From positions 1-5,934 of the forward strand of contig JAPPFU010000226.1 in assembly GCA_028875085.1 (NCBI GenBank): 5,934 nt of DNA. The letters are read 5' to 3'. The translations under genes were made by a program, and so were the position numbers. Numbering within the stretch: the first letter of the stretch is position 1; the number at the start of each line of letters is the position of its first letter. This DNA comes from Chloroflexota bacterium. Lineage in GTDB: Bacteria; Chloroflexota; Dehalococcoidia; Lucifugimonadales; Australimonadaceae. The notes under the pieces are model-generated. The model did not search any database and had not been told where the DNA came from. It saw only the letters and a list, made by a program, of their open reading frames with translations. This document shows, piece after piece, positions 1 through 5,796 of this stretch.

Positions 1-1089
1 CATGAACTTGGCGCGGACCCGGAGCGACTGGACGTAGTCGCGGGCGGTGGTCATCGCGCCGAGCAGCAGGTTGTCGCGGAGTTGGGCGCCGTAGTCGTCG
101 AAGCGGTCGCGGAGCGCGTCGCGGTGGTAGGCGAGCGCCTCGGCCATGATGATGGCGGCGTTGGCGAGGAAGGATTGACGGAAGGTCGGCAGTTCTACCT
201 CGACGATCTCGGCGCCGAGCCTCGCCAGGACTTGGGCGGCGGCGTCCACCGCGTCGGCGACGGGGGCGTGGGCGGCCTCGCGGTAGAGGTCGCGCAGCAG
301 GCCGACGCGCAGTCCGGCGATGGGTTGACCGATAAGCGCGGGGTAGTCGCCGTTGGGCGGGTCGATGGTGGTCGCGTCGGCGGAGTCGCGTCCGGCCATG
401 GCGGCGAGCATGAGCGCCGCGTCCTCCGCCGTGCGCGTCATAGGCCCGGCGTGGTCGAGCGTCCAGCTGAGCGCGGCGGCGCCGTTGCGGCTCAGCAGGC
501 CGTAGGTGGGCTTGAGGCCGAAGATGCCGCAGCAGACGGCGGGGCCTCGGATGGAGCCGCCGGTGTCGGAACCAAGCGCGCCCATAGCGAGGCCGGCGGC
601 GACGGCGACCCCGGAGCCGCTGCTGGACGCGCCGGTGAATCGGTCGGGCGCCCAGGGATTGACGGATGCGGGGGAGACGTAGGTCTTGACTGCCCCCGCG
701 GCGAACTCGCTGAGGGCGAGCTTGCCCAGCATCACCGCGCCCGCCTCATGCAGCCGCGCGACGACAGTAGCGTCGGCGCCGGGCACGCGGTCAGCCCACA
801 GTTTGGAGCCTGCGGTAGTGCGGACGCCCGCCGTGTCGAACAGGTCTTTGTAGGCGAGGGGGATGCCGTGAAGGGGGCCGCGCCGGTTGCCCTCGGCGAT
901 CTCTCGCTCGGCGGCGCGCGCCTCGGCGATAGCCTGGTCGGTGGTGAGCGTTACGTAGGCCTTGAGGCCGCCGTCAAGCGCGTCGATGCGCTCGAGGTGG
1001 GCGCGCGTCAACTCCACAGGCGACAACTCGCGCGCGGCGATGAGGCGGGCGGCCTCGGCGATAGTGAGGTAGTGCAGCGGTTCGGTCAT
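1..1089 (-). CDS. Amidase-signature family hydrolase (GatA-like amidase), C-terminus beyond window
   Basis: The reverse strand reads as one open frame from ATG at 1089 to base 1, 363 codons with no stop, so the C-terminal part (family members usually have about 450-490 residues) lies outside. Amidase-signature enzymes hydrolyse carboxamides with a Ser-cisSer-Lys triad. All three are visible: Lys81 in GIPLAYKDLFD, cis-Ser155 in TGASSSGSG and nucleophile Ser179 in GSDTGGSIRGPA. The 74- and 24-residue spacings agree with the family. GLKPTYGLLSR (about 191-201) is the usual segment that follows. The N-terminus (LTIAEAARLIAARELSPVELTRAHLERI) is the standard helix, which supports this start although no Shine-Dalgarno sequence precedes it. 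The third position of the Ser/Gly loop is Ser (ASSSGS) where GGSSGGS is common. The cytoplasmic enzyme could be a catabolic amidase or a GatA of the tRNA amidotransferase; an isolated gene divergent from a transporter protein favours the former. The substrate cannot be read from sequence. Confidence 0.93.
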   Translation of the reverse strand, partial: MTEPLHYLTIAEAARLIAARELSPVELTRAHLERIDALDGGLKAYVTLTTDQAIAEARAAEREIAEGNRRGPLHGIPLAYKDLFDTAGVRTTAGSKLWADRVPGADATVVARLHEAGAVMLGKLALSEFAAGAVKTYVSPASVNPWAPDRFTGASSSGSGVAVAAGLAMGALGSDTGGSIRGPAVCCGIFGLKPTYGLLSRNGAAALSWTLDHAGPMTRTAEDAALMLAAMAGRDSADATTIDPPNGDYPALIGQPIAGLRVGLLRDLYREAAHAPVADAVDAAAQVLARLGAEIVEVELPTFRQSFLANAAIIMAEALAYHRDALRDRFDDYGAQLRDNLLLGAMTTARDYVQSLRVRAKFM

Positions 1090-1110
1090 GGCGCTTGACG
1101 GCAGGGGGTG

Positions 1111-1116
1111 ATTCTA
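1111..1116 (-). promoter_or_regulatory. Candidate -10 element of the amidase gene
   Basis: On the minus strand these bases read TAGAAT, five of six matches to TATAAT, 22 bases upstream of the amidase ATG. The predicted transcript start would leave a leader of only about 15 bases, in keeping with the lack of a Shine-Dalgarno sequence. The -35 position (about 1134-1139) reads GCGCAA, a poor match, and lies inside the palindrome at 1126-1149. This could mean an activator-dependent or repressor-covered promoter. It is a motif match only. Confidence 0.45.
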
Positions 1117-1125
1117 CGGGGCTAG

Positions 1126-1149
1126 GGCGCCACTTGCGCAAGCAGCGCC
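1126..1149. promoter_or_regulatory. 24-bp imperfect palindrome, candidate operator in divergent spacer
   Basis: Outer arms GGCGC (1126-1130) and GCGCC (1145-1149) share one centre of symmetry, 1137.5, with the inner perfect 10-bp palindrome CTTGCGCAAG (1133-1142). Ten of the twelve base pairs match; the two mismatches are the CA dinucleotides between core and arms. It lies in the spacer between the divergent amidase and solute-binding protein genes, across the expected -35 position of the amidase promoter. Size and symmetry suit a dimeric regulator such as TetR, MarR or GntR types. No regulator gene is in the window, so the binding protein is unknown. Confidence 0.45.
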
Positions 1150-1183
1150 TCAAGGCCATAGGTGTATCGGATAGCAAGGCATG

Positions 1184-1192
1184 TGCTATGGT
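1184..1192 (+). promoter_or_regulatory. Possible extended -10 promoter of the solute-binding protein gene
   Basis: The sequence TGCTATGGT fits an extended -10 (TGn followed by TATGGT, four of six matches to TATAAT). No convincing -35 hexamer lies 16-18 bases upstream, which is tolerated in extended -10 promoters. The leader to the ATG at 1257 would be about 58 bases. A 6-bp inverted repeat, ATAGCA (1171-1176) and TGCTAT (1184-1189), overlaps it and might serve as a regulator site. The support is weak. Confidence 0.25.
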
Positions 1193-1246
1193 GGCGCATA
1201 TTCCTGTTCGCGGTTTGATGGCTGCAGCCACGTTGAACGCACAGGC

Positions 1247-1252
1247 GGAGGG
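1247..1252 (+). promoter_or_regulatory. Ribosome binding site of the solute-binding protein gene
   Basis: GGAGGG lies four bases before the ATG at 1257. It decides the start, because the open frame extends upstream to a TTG at 1095. Only the ATG at 1257 gives a proper lipoprotein signal peptide directly at the N-terminus. Confidence 0.75.
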
Positions 1253-1256
1253 CGAG

Positions 1257-3182
1257 ATGACGCGGCGATGGAAGATGGGCGCGCTGATGCTGTCGGCGGC
1301 GCTATTGGGTTCGCTAGTGATGAGCGCCTGCGAGAGCGTCGATCCCACGCCAACGCCGACGACGGCCCCCGCTCCCGCGTTGCCGCCCTTGCCAACGGCG
1401 ACGCCAACGCCCGAACCGGCGCCAACCTCGGCGCCCACCCCTGCTCCCACGCCAACGCCTAGCCGCGAGACGCAAGAGCAGATCGTTGCTCGGCTGCGCG
1501 GCAACGCGGACTCCTTCGAGTACGCCGTGGGAACGCACGGAGGGAGCATCACCTACGCGACCATCGGCGAGCCGCTGACGTTCAACCTCGCCCTCGCCAA
1601 CGACGCGAGTTCGTCGGGCTACCTCAGCTACCTGTTCGAAGGGCTGACGGAGGCCTCGTGGCTCACGGACGAAATCGAACCGGCGCTGGCAGAGTCGTGG
1701 GAGCGTTCGGACGACGGGTTGGAGTGGACGTTCCGCCTGCGGCGTGGCGTGTCGTGGCACGACGGGGAGCCGTTCACGGCGCGGGACGTGGAGTTCACGT
1801 TCAACCGCATCATCTACAACGACGACATCCCCACCAGCGCCCGCGAGGCGTTCATCTTCCGGTACATGGACGAGGAGACGGGGGAGTGGACGGAGAGTCG
1901 CATGAGCGTGAGCGCGCTCGACGACTACAGCGTGCGCTTCGTGCTGCCCGCGCCGTTTGCGCCATTCCTGCGCTCGATGGGATCGGCCATCTATCCGGAG
2001 CACATCCTCGCGCCCTACGTGGACGCGGGGACATTCGAAGAGGCGTGGAACATTGACACCGACCCGTCGGAGGTAATCGGGACAGGGCCGTTCACCATCG
2101 CGTCCTACGCGCCGGATGACCGCCTGACGTTGCGCCGCAACCCCAACTACTGGAAGGACGACGCGGCGGGGAACAGGCTGCCCTACATCGACGAAATCGT
2201 GTACCTCATCGTCGAGGAGTTGGAGGAGGAACTGGCGCTCTTCCAAGCGGGCGAGACGGACGCGCACGGCGTATTGGGCAGCGAATACCCGCTGCTGGCG
2301 CCGTCGCAGGAGGCGGCGAACTTCACCATCCATCGGCGCGGGCCGGGCTTCGGTACGACGTTCCTGACCTTCAACGTGAATCCGGGGACGGATGTGGAAG
2401 GGGATGACTATGTCCGCGCGGAGGCGCGGGCGTGGTTCAACACACGCGAGTTCCGACAGGCTGCGGCGCACGCGGTGGACAAGGAGGCGATCGTAGCGGA
2501 GGCACTGGGCGGCTTGGGCTATCCGCAGTGGTCGTCCATCAGCCCTGCGGCGGGCGATTTCCATAACCCGGACATCCCGCGCTACGAGTATGACCTGGGC
2601 GCGGCGAGCGCGCTCCTGGACGGCTTGGGTTGGACGGACACCGACGGGGACGGCGTGCGGGAGGACGGCCAAGGGAACCCCATCGCGTTCACGATCGTCA
2701 CGAACGAGGGCAACACCGTGCGCGAGGAGGCGGCGCGCATCGTCAAGGACGGGCTGCGGGCGATCGGCCTGGACGCTGAGGTCGAGGTTATCGACTTCGG
2801 CGACCTGGTCAATCAGTTGCTGGCCACCTACGATTGGGAAGCCGTGATCATCGGGTTCACGGGTAGCCCCGACCCCTACGGCGGCATCACCTTCTGGCAC
2901 AGCGACGCCGACTTCCACCTGTGGTATCCGCGCCAGCCGGAGCCCGCGACGGCGTGGGAGGCGGAGATCGACGCGCTGTACACCGCAGCGAGCCAGGAAC
3001 TGAACCGCGAGGAGCGGGTGCGCCTCTACCACCGTGCGCAGGAGATCGCCGCCGAGCAGGCGCCGGTCATCTACACGGCGCTGTCGGAGCGGATGACGGC
3101 GGTGCGGAACGTCTTCGGGAACATCACGCCCACGCTCTACGGGCTGTGGGACACCCGGTACGTCTACCGGACGGACGAGTAG
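1257..3182 (+). CDS. ABC transporter substrate-binding lipoprotein, family 5 (peptide/nickel/oligosaccharide type)
   Basis: This 641-residue protein captures a solute outside the cytoplasmic membrane and delivers it to an ABC permease. Residues 2-6 (TRRWK) are a basic n-region, 7-22 are hydrophobic, and VMSAC ends in the lipidated Cys25, with Met at the -3 position of the lipobox. Residues 29-69 are a Thr/Pro/Ala linker. The family-5 (SBP_bac_5) domain follows. Its hallmark LAESWERSDDGLEWTFRLR and RGVSWHDGEPFTARDV lie at about 144-178, GTGPFTI near 275, the hinge-region segment EFRQAAAHAVDKEAIV near 398, and a GW-DTDGDGVRED loop near 458-470. The tail has the usual WEAEIDALY and QEIAAEQAPVIYTAL motifs. 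Length is slightly above the common 500-600 residues because of the linker and an insertion-rich middle. No permease or ATPase gene is adjacent; the neighbours are a divergent amidase and a convergent operon. The ligand cannot be assigned, as this family includes peptide, sugar, opine and metal-chelate binders. Confidence 0.95.
   Translation: MTRRWKMGALMLSAALLGSLVMSACESVDPTPTPTTAPAPALPPLPTATPTPEPAPTSAPTPAPTPTPSRETQEQIVARLRGNADSFEYAVGTHGGSITYATIGEPLTFNLALANDASSSGYLSYLFEGLTEASWLTDEIEPALAESWERSDDGLEWTFRLRRGVSWHDGEPFTARDVEFTFNRIIYNDDIPTSAREAFIFRYMDEETGEWTESRMSVSALDDYSVRFVLPAPFAPFLRSMGSAIYPEHILAPYVDAGTFEEAWNIDTDPSEVIGTGPFTIASYAPDDRLTLRRNPNYWKDDAAGNRLPYIDEIVYLIVEELEEELALFQAGETDAHGVLGSEYPLLAPSQEAANFTIHRRGPGFGTTFLTFNVNPGTDVEGDDYVRAEARAWFNTREFRQAAAHAVDKEAIVAEALGGLGYPQWSSISPAAGDFHNPDIPRYEYDLGAASALLDGLGWTDTDGDGVREDGQGNPIAFTIVTNEGNTVREEAARIVKDGLRAIGLDAEVEVIDFGDLVNQLLATYDWEAVIIGFTGSPDPYGGITFWHSDADFHLWYPRQPEPATAWEAEIDALYTAASQELNREERVRLYHRAQEIAAEQAPVIYTALSERMTAVRNVFGNITPTLYGLWDTRYVYRTDE
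1341..1463 (+). repeat. Thr-Pro-rich low-complexity linker with an 11-bp direct repeat
   Basis: This stretch encodes residues 29-69 of the solute-binding lipoprotein, built almost only from Thr, Pro and Ala. The 11-mer ACGCCAACGCC occurs three times in the same frame (1347-1357, 1401-1411, 1449-1459), each giving Thr-Pro-Thr-Pro. It is a flexible spacer between the lipid anchor and the folded domain, a common style in Chloroflexota lipoproteins. The repeats could allow length changes by slippage. Confidence 0.85.
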
Positions 3183-3201
3183 GCGGGGGCGTTTCCACGT
3201 T

Positions 3202-3230
3202 GTAGGGACAGGTTTGAAACCTGTCCCTAC
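3202..3230. repeat. Perfect 29-bp palindrome between convergent genes (dispersed-repeat or bidirectional-terminator candidate)
   Basis: The arm GTAGGGACAGGTTT (3202-3215) is followed by one G and then its exact reverse complement (3217-3230). As RNA it folds from either strand into a stem of about 13 pairs with a tiny loop. It lies between the stop of the solute-binding protein gene (3182) and the end of the minus-strand gene at 3227, so it could end transcription from both sides. There is no T-run on either side, so it is not a canonical intrinsic terminator. Similar GGTTTGAAACC-centred palindromes are, from memory, scattered in intergenic regions of Chloroflexota-type genomes, suggesting a dispersed repeat; a genome search is needed to confirm this. 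Confidence 0.8.
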
Positions 3231-3424
3231 GGCGCGGCGTGCAGAGCGGGCGGCGGCGAGGCGGTCGGCTCGTCGCCGGTCGTGTCCACCGAGTGCAGGT
3301 ATTCGTCGAGGCGGCGGCGCCAGATGTCGTAGAGCGGCAGCAGGCGCTCCAACTCCGCGTCCGGCAGGTCGAATCCCGCCGACTCCATCAGGATGCGGAG
3401 GCGTTGCGCGGAGTTGTCGGTCAT
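3227..3424 (-). CDS. Small 65-residue protein, possible GatC/AtzG-like amidase partner
   Basis: The ATG at 3424 starts two bases after the TAG of the upstream dehydratase-like gene, so the two are probably cotranscribed and translationally coupled; GAGGG lies ten bases before the ATG. The protein has a predicted helical N-terminal half (SAQRLRILMESAGFDLPDAELERLLPLYD, here in part), then RRRLDEYLHSVD and a disordered Pro/Ala-rich tail. No signal peptide, membrane segment or cysteine is present. The pattern of a Gly-x-x-Leu-Pro segment, a helix, and an acidic DEP-type tail is reminiscent of GatC and AtzG-type (DUF4089) small subunits that wrap around amidases. This is a resemblance judged by eye, not a family match. 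The TAG stop (3229-3227) is supplied by the palindrome at 3202-3230, so the native C-terminus may have been changed. It could also be a lineage-specific protein of unknown role. Confidence 0.6.
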   Translation of the reverse strand: MTDNSAQRLRILMESAGFDLPDAELERLLPLYDIWRRRLDEYLHSVDTTGDEPTASPPPALHAAP

Positions 3425-3426
3425 CG

Positions 3427-4551
3427 CTACACGTCCCTCGGCGCGCCGTCGTCCGGGTCCCACGAGGCGGGGATAACGGCGGTGGGTTGGTATGGCCTCT
3501 CGGCGATGAGGTGCTCGTCCAAGTCTACGCCGAGTCCGGGCTCGTCGGGGAGTTGGAAGTAGCCCTCCTCGATGCACAGCGGCCGTTGCTGCACGTCGTC
3601 GTGCCAGGGCAGGTCGCGCGCGGTTTCGAGGATGGCGAAGTTGGGGATGGCGGCGCAGAGGTGGACGTTGGCGGCGGTTGCGACGGGGCCGTAGGGGTTG
3701 TGCGGCGCGACGAGCACGTGCTCCGTCTCGGCCATGGCGGCGATGCGCCGCACTTCGGAGATCCCCCCCGAATGGCAAACGTCGGGCTGGATGACGTCCA
3801 CCAGATGGCGGGCGAGGAGGCCGCGGTAGCCGGTGCGGAAGTAGACGCGCTCGCCGGTGGCCAGTTCGACGGGGAGGTTGGCGTTGCGGACGACGGCAAG
3901 GGCGTCGAGGTTGTCCGGGGGCACGGGTTCTTCGAAGAAGGCGATGTCGTAGGGCGCGGCGGCGCGTATCTGCTTGATGGCGAGAGCGGGACGGGCGCGC
4001 CCGTGATTGTCGATCATGATGCGCAGGCCGGGGCCGAATTCGCGGCGGAAGGCGGCGAGCTTGTCGGCGAGCGCGGAAGGCAGCTCTTCCTCCCGCGCGT
4101 CGGAGTCGGCAGCGATCCAGCCGCTCGTCTTCAGTGCGTGGAAGCCCTGGCTGATGAGAGCCGCGGCGGTTGGGATGTCGTTGGCGTGCGTGTAGGCGCG
4201 GACGCGGTCGCGGACGGCGCCGCCCAGCAGCTTGTAGACGGGCAGGCCATACGCCTTGCCGGTGATGTCCCACAGCGCCTGATCGAGGGCGCTAAGCGCG
4301 GAGCCGATGACCACGCCGCCGCGCCAGAAGCCGTGCCGGTGCATCACTTGCCACAGAAACTCGACACGCGTCGGGTCATGCCCCTCGATGCGCTCCGCCA
4401 AGTGGAGAATGGCGGCTGCCACGGCGTGCTCGTGGCGTTCGAGCGAACCTTCGCCCCAGCCGTGAATCCCCTCGTCCGTGCTCACCTTGGCGAAGACCCA
4501 GTTGCGGCGGACGCCGTGCATGACGTGGACATCGACGCCGGTGATCTTCAA
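3427..4551 (-). CDS. Mandelate racemase/muconate lactonizing enzyme family protein, D-galactonate dehydratase-like
   Basis: This 374-residue member of the enolase superfamily abstracts the proton alpha to a carboxylate using Mg2+. An N-terminal lid domain (KITGVDVHVMHG, then VFAKVSTDEGIHGWGEG) leads into SALSALDQALWDITGK (about 84-99), the family signature, and then the barrel. Metal ligands are Asp181 (in MIDNHGR), Glu207 (in AFFEEPVP) and Glu234 (in ATGERVY). His183, two residues after the first ligand, and His284 (in VAPHNPYGP) stand where DgoD of E. coli has its catalytic His185 and His285. Lys141 lies in the strand before them. This set points to acid-sugar dehydration such as galactonate to 2-keto-3-deoxygalactonate, but the exact sugar is open because specificity in this group diverges greatly. 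The start is TTG at 4551 behind AGGAG; an ATG at 4608 would add 19 Arg/Pro-rich residues unlike the family. The enzyme is cytoplasmic and lies 64 bases after the sortase gene. Confidence 0.93.
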   Translation of the reverse strand: MKITGVDVHVMHGVRRNWVFAKVSTDEGIHGWGEGSLERHEHAVAAAILHLAERIEGHDPTRVEFLWQVMHRHGFWRGGVVIGSALSALDQALWDITGKAYGLPVYKLLGGAVRDRVRAYTHANDIPTAAALISQGFHALKTSGWIAADSDAREEELPSALADKLAAFRREFGPGLRIMIDNHGRARPALAIKQIRAAAPYDIAFFEEPVPPDNLDALAVVRNANLPVELATGERVYFRTGYRGLLARHLVDVIQPDVCHSGGISEVRRIAAMAETEHVLVAPHNPYGPVATAANVHLCAAIPNFAILETARDLPWHDDVQQRPLCIEEGYFQLPDEPGLGVDLDEHLIAERPYQPTAVIPASWDPDDGAPRDV

Positions 4552-4555
4552 GGGG

Positions 4556-4560
4556 CTCCT
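4556..4560 (-). promoter_or_regulatory. Ribosome binding site selecting the TTG start of the dehydratase-like gene
   Basis: The minus strand reads AGGAG, four bases before TTG at 4551-4549. The next codons give Lys-Ile-Thr-Gly-Val, the usual first strand of this family (E. coli DgoD begins MKITKI). The ATG at 4608 has no such site and adds a basic, proline-rich extension. Confidence 0.65.
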
Positions 4561-4615
4561 CCGCTGGCGGCGCGGAGCAGGGTAGCGGGGGCGGCGCGTG
4601 CAGGGCAAGCGGGGG

Positions 4616-5416
4616 TTAGCCGGGGGCGGCTGGGGCTGCGTCGCGGTAGCCGACCAACTTGGCGGTTACGAGGAGGCGGTGGTCGTAGCGTCCGCGCGGC
4701 TGGCAGGTTACGAGGGTTACGCGGGCGTCGCCGGCCTGGTAGAGCGAGAGGCTGTCCTCGTGGACGAGGTCGGTCTCGGTGGCTTGGTAGAGGTATTGGG
4801 CGGCGCCGCTCTGCACCACGACGAACACGTCGTCCCCCTCCCGCAGCAGTTCCGCCGCTTGCGGCAAACGGCTGAACACGTTGCCCTCGCCCTGCACCGG
4901 ACTCTCGAGGTGGCCGAAGTACCAGCCGTTGCCGTGGGAGCCGGGGTTGGGCGTGCCCGGGATGTGGCCGACCGTATGGCGCGGCGTCTCGTAGGCGCGG
5001 GAGTCGCCCAGGTCGCGGATGCCCAACTCCTCGACGCGCGCGTCCACGCCGATGGCGGGGATGATGATGCGGTCGGCACGCCCATCCGCGCCGTGCAGCG
5101 AGGGCTGCCCCAGGGCGCTGACGGAGGTGAAGCCGTCGAGGAGCGGCTCGTGGCCGAGGTCGAGCGTTCCGCGCGGGTCGGCCCACGCGCGGTAGGGCGT
5201 TACGCTCCCCGGATACAGCGCGTAGGCCGCGCTCCCGGCGGCAGGCGGCGTGGCGGTGGGCAGCGTAACCTCCGGCCCTGTAACCGCCAGGTCGCCCAGG
5301 CCGCGCGCGAGGAAGGCGGTGTAGGCGTAGAACGCGCCTGCCGCGGCGATCAGGAGCACGCCGAGGCTGAGCAGCGCGATCGCGGCGGCGCGGCGGGAAG
5401 GCAAGAGCGCCCTCAC
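4616..5416 (-). CDS. Membrane-anchored sortase (class D/E-like cysteine transpeptidase)
   Basis: This 266-residue protein is anchored by a membrane helix at about residues 10-32 behind a short basic N-terminus, leaving the catalytic domain outside the cell. Sortases cleave a sorting signal in surface proteins and join them to the cell envelope or to pilin subunits. The catalytic residues are clear: His169 in GNGWYFGHLES, Cys238 in VTLVTCQP and Arg247 in HRLLVTAKL. The segment VGHIPGTPNPGSHGN before the His is typical. A linker with TLPTATPPAAG (51-61) and about 50 further residues separate the helix from the domain. The GTG start at 5416 has GGAGG (5427-5423) six bases upstream. The gene follows the zinc-ribbon gene by 91 bases and precedes the dehydratase-like gene by 64. 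Class D and class E cannot be separated by eye, and no substrate with a C-terminal sorting signal is encoded in the window. Confidence 0.93.
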   Translation of the reverse strand: MRALLPSRRAAAIALLSLGVLLIAAAGAFYAYTAFLARGLGDLAVTGPEVTLPTATPPAAGSAAYALYPGSVTPYRAWADPRGTLDLGHEPLLDGFTSVSALGQPSLHGADGRADRIIIPAIGVDARVEELGIRDLGDSRAYETPRHTVGHIPGTPNPGSHGNGWYFGHLESPVQGEGNVFSRLPQAAELLREGDDVFVVVQSGAAQYLYQATETDLVHEDSLSLYQAGDARVTLVTCQPRGRYDHRLLVTAKLVGYRDAAPAAPG

Positions 5417-5507
5417 CGCGGGCCTCCGTCGAGCGGCGGCGCGGTCTGCTGCCTAGAGCGGCGGGCGGGGCGCAACGGCGGCCTCGCTTGAGGCGGGACG
5501 GCCCGCG

Positions 5508-5720
5508 CTAGCGGACGCGGGGCGTGTGGCCCGCGCCGTTGGAGATGGGCTCGTTGAGGTACACGTCCCCGTTGCGGATCTTGATGTTGAAGCCGCAGTC
5601 GGGGTTCGTGCACACCCACGCCTTGTAGTGGACCGCCGCCCCCTGCCCCCCGAAGTCGGAGAGCGGGACGAGGTCGCCCACGCTGCAGACACGGCATTCC
5701 GGAAGATACGCGCCTTCCAC
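5508..5720 (-). CDS. Small four-cysteine zinc-ribbon-like protein, 70 residues
   Basis: The GTG start at 5720 lies six bases after GGAGG (5731-5727), which is part of a longer G-rich Shine-Dalgarno. The protein has two cysteine pairs, Cys9-x2-Cys12 (PECRVCS) and Cys37-x4-Cys42 (WVCTNPDCGF), 24 residues apart, the spacing expected of a zinc ribbon whose two knuckles bind one Zn2+. A strand-rich segment follows (FNIKIRNGDVYLNEPI). It has no signal peptide or membrane helix, so it is likely cytoplasmic. I do not recognise a named family. Zinc ribbons of this size can bind nucleic acid or proteins. It is the first gene of a probable minus-strand operon that continues with the sortase 91 bases later; a functional link between the two is not established. 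Confidence 0.78.
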   Translation of the reverse strand: MEGAYLPECRVCSVGDLVPLSDFGGQGAAVHYKAWVCTNPDCGFNIKIRNGDVYLNEPISNGAGHTPRVR

Positions 5721-5796
5721 TATCGGCCTCCCCCCAGTACCAGCTCAGGCGCCGCGGCCCCCTGCGAACCGCTGCCACTCAGTACGGACGCGGCGC

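Noticed and set aside
82..1098. Long plus-strand open frame (338 codons) opposite the amidase
   Set aside because: Gly/Val/Arg/Ala-rich translation without family motifs; the minus strand carries an unmistakable amidase with its full catalytic triad. A GC-rich shadow frame.
1095..1256. TTG at 1095 as start of the solute-binding protein
   Set aside because: It would bury the lipoprotein signal peptide behind 54 residues; ATG at 1257 has a GGAGGG site and gives a standard signal peptide.
1314..3032. Minus-strand open frame (572 codons) opposite the solute-binding protein gene
   Set aside because: Arg/Val-rich translation without recognisable domains; arises from the codon bias of the real plus-strand gene.
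3202..3230. Classical Rho-independent terminator
   Set aside because: The stem is strong, but neither strand has a T-run after it; listed instead as a palindromic repeat that may still act at transcript ends.
3227..4273. Longer minus-strand frame extending the 65-residue protein upstream to 348 codons
   Set aside because: The upstream part overlaps the dehydratase gene in another frame and reads as Arg/Pro-rich nonsense; only the part from ATG at 3424 looks like a protein.
3214..4875. Plus-strand open frame (553 codons) opposite the small gene, the dehydratase and part of the sortase
   Set aside because: It runs across three real genes on the other strand and encodes low-complexity Gly/Arg/Val sequence.
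5481..5506. Two short overlapping GC hairpins between the zinc-ribbon and sortase genes
   Set aside because: Arms of only 5 bp, no T-run, and such stems are expected by chance at this GC content.
5413..5778. Minus-strand frame of 121 codons overlapping the zinc-ribbon gene
   Set aside because: Arg/Pro/Gly-rich shadow; the frame with two cysteine pairs and a well-placed Shine-Dalgarno is the credible one.
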